NCBI GenBank assembly: GCA_948971535.1
Contig: CARFEX010000033.1
Coordinates: 1-7,564, forward strand
Reading direction: 5' to 3'
DNA from: an uncultured Eubacteriales bacterium
Lineage (GTDB): Bacteria; Bacillota; Clostridia; Christensenellales; UBA1242
Length of the DNA stretch: 7,564 nt
Shown: in pieces, positions 7,537 through 7,564 of the stretch
How positions within the stretch are numbered: position 1 is the first letter of the stretch
How the letters are laid out: each line of letters begins with the position of its first letter
Notes under the pieces: model-generated
Seen by the model: the letters and a program-made list of their open reading frames with translations, nothing else
Database searches by the model: none
Told to the model about the DNA's origin: nothing
Translations under genes and position numbers: made by a program

Positions 7537-7564
7537 TATTATATTTACTATATCCACAATAATA

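Noticed and set aside
1..7564. tRNA, rRNA, CRISPR array, insertion sequence or riboswitch
   Set aside because: Coding sequence fills all but the 161-nt convergent gap and the last edge bases; no spaced direct repeats, transposase motifs or structured leader were seen.

Overview
The window is an AT-rich stretch using the standard bacterial code (TGA is a real stop). It reads like an uncultivated low-GC Firmicute/Bacillota-type bacterium of an animal gut or mucosa. That placement is inferred from base composition, the surface-anchored M60-type protease and the lipoprotein export signal; no marker gene is present, so no genus can be named.

Layout: (1) positions 1-4317, plus strand, carry the 3' part of a very large surface metalloprotease gene that begins before the window. 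It holds an M60/enhancin-type (mucin-targeting family) catalytic domain with HEIGH, several carbohydrate-binding-like beta domains, one C-terminal membrane span and a long basic tail. (2) Positions 4318-4478 are a convergent intergenic gap with two terminator hairpins, one per strand. (3) Positions 7521-4479, minus strand, carry a two-gene operon. The upstream gene is a membrane-embedded family 2 glycosyltransferase with FDAD, TED and QRMRW motifs. Its TGA stop overlaps the ATG of a lipoprotein gene (ATGA), whose product has an Ig-like N-terminal domain followed by a catalytic domain resembling GT80 bacterial sialyltransferases (the PM0188/PmST1 family).

The lipoprotein gene is split by a run of eight G in its signal-peptide coding region. 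The signal start (MKKLLTSLFAF) and the lipobox plus mature protein (LSAC...) lie in different frames, and a run of 9 or 6 G would join them. This is either a phase-variable contingency tract caught OFF, a homopolymer sequencing error, or a fresh inactivating mutation. A surface sialyltransferase switched by a poly-G tract, beside a mucin-type protease, is the most interesting element here.

Together the genes suggest a locus for interaction with glycans: the protease would attack or bind host glycoproteins, the GT2 enzyme would make or modify a surface glycan, and the GT80-like lipoprotein would transfer (or remove and transfer) sialic-acid-like sugars at the cell surface. The joint role is inference; the individual family calls rest on visible motifs.
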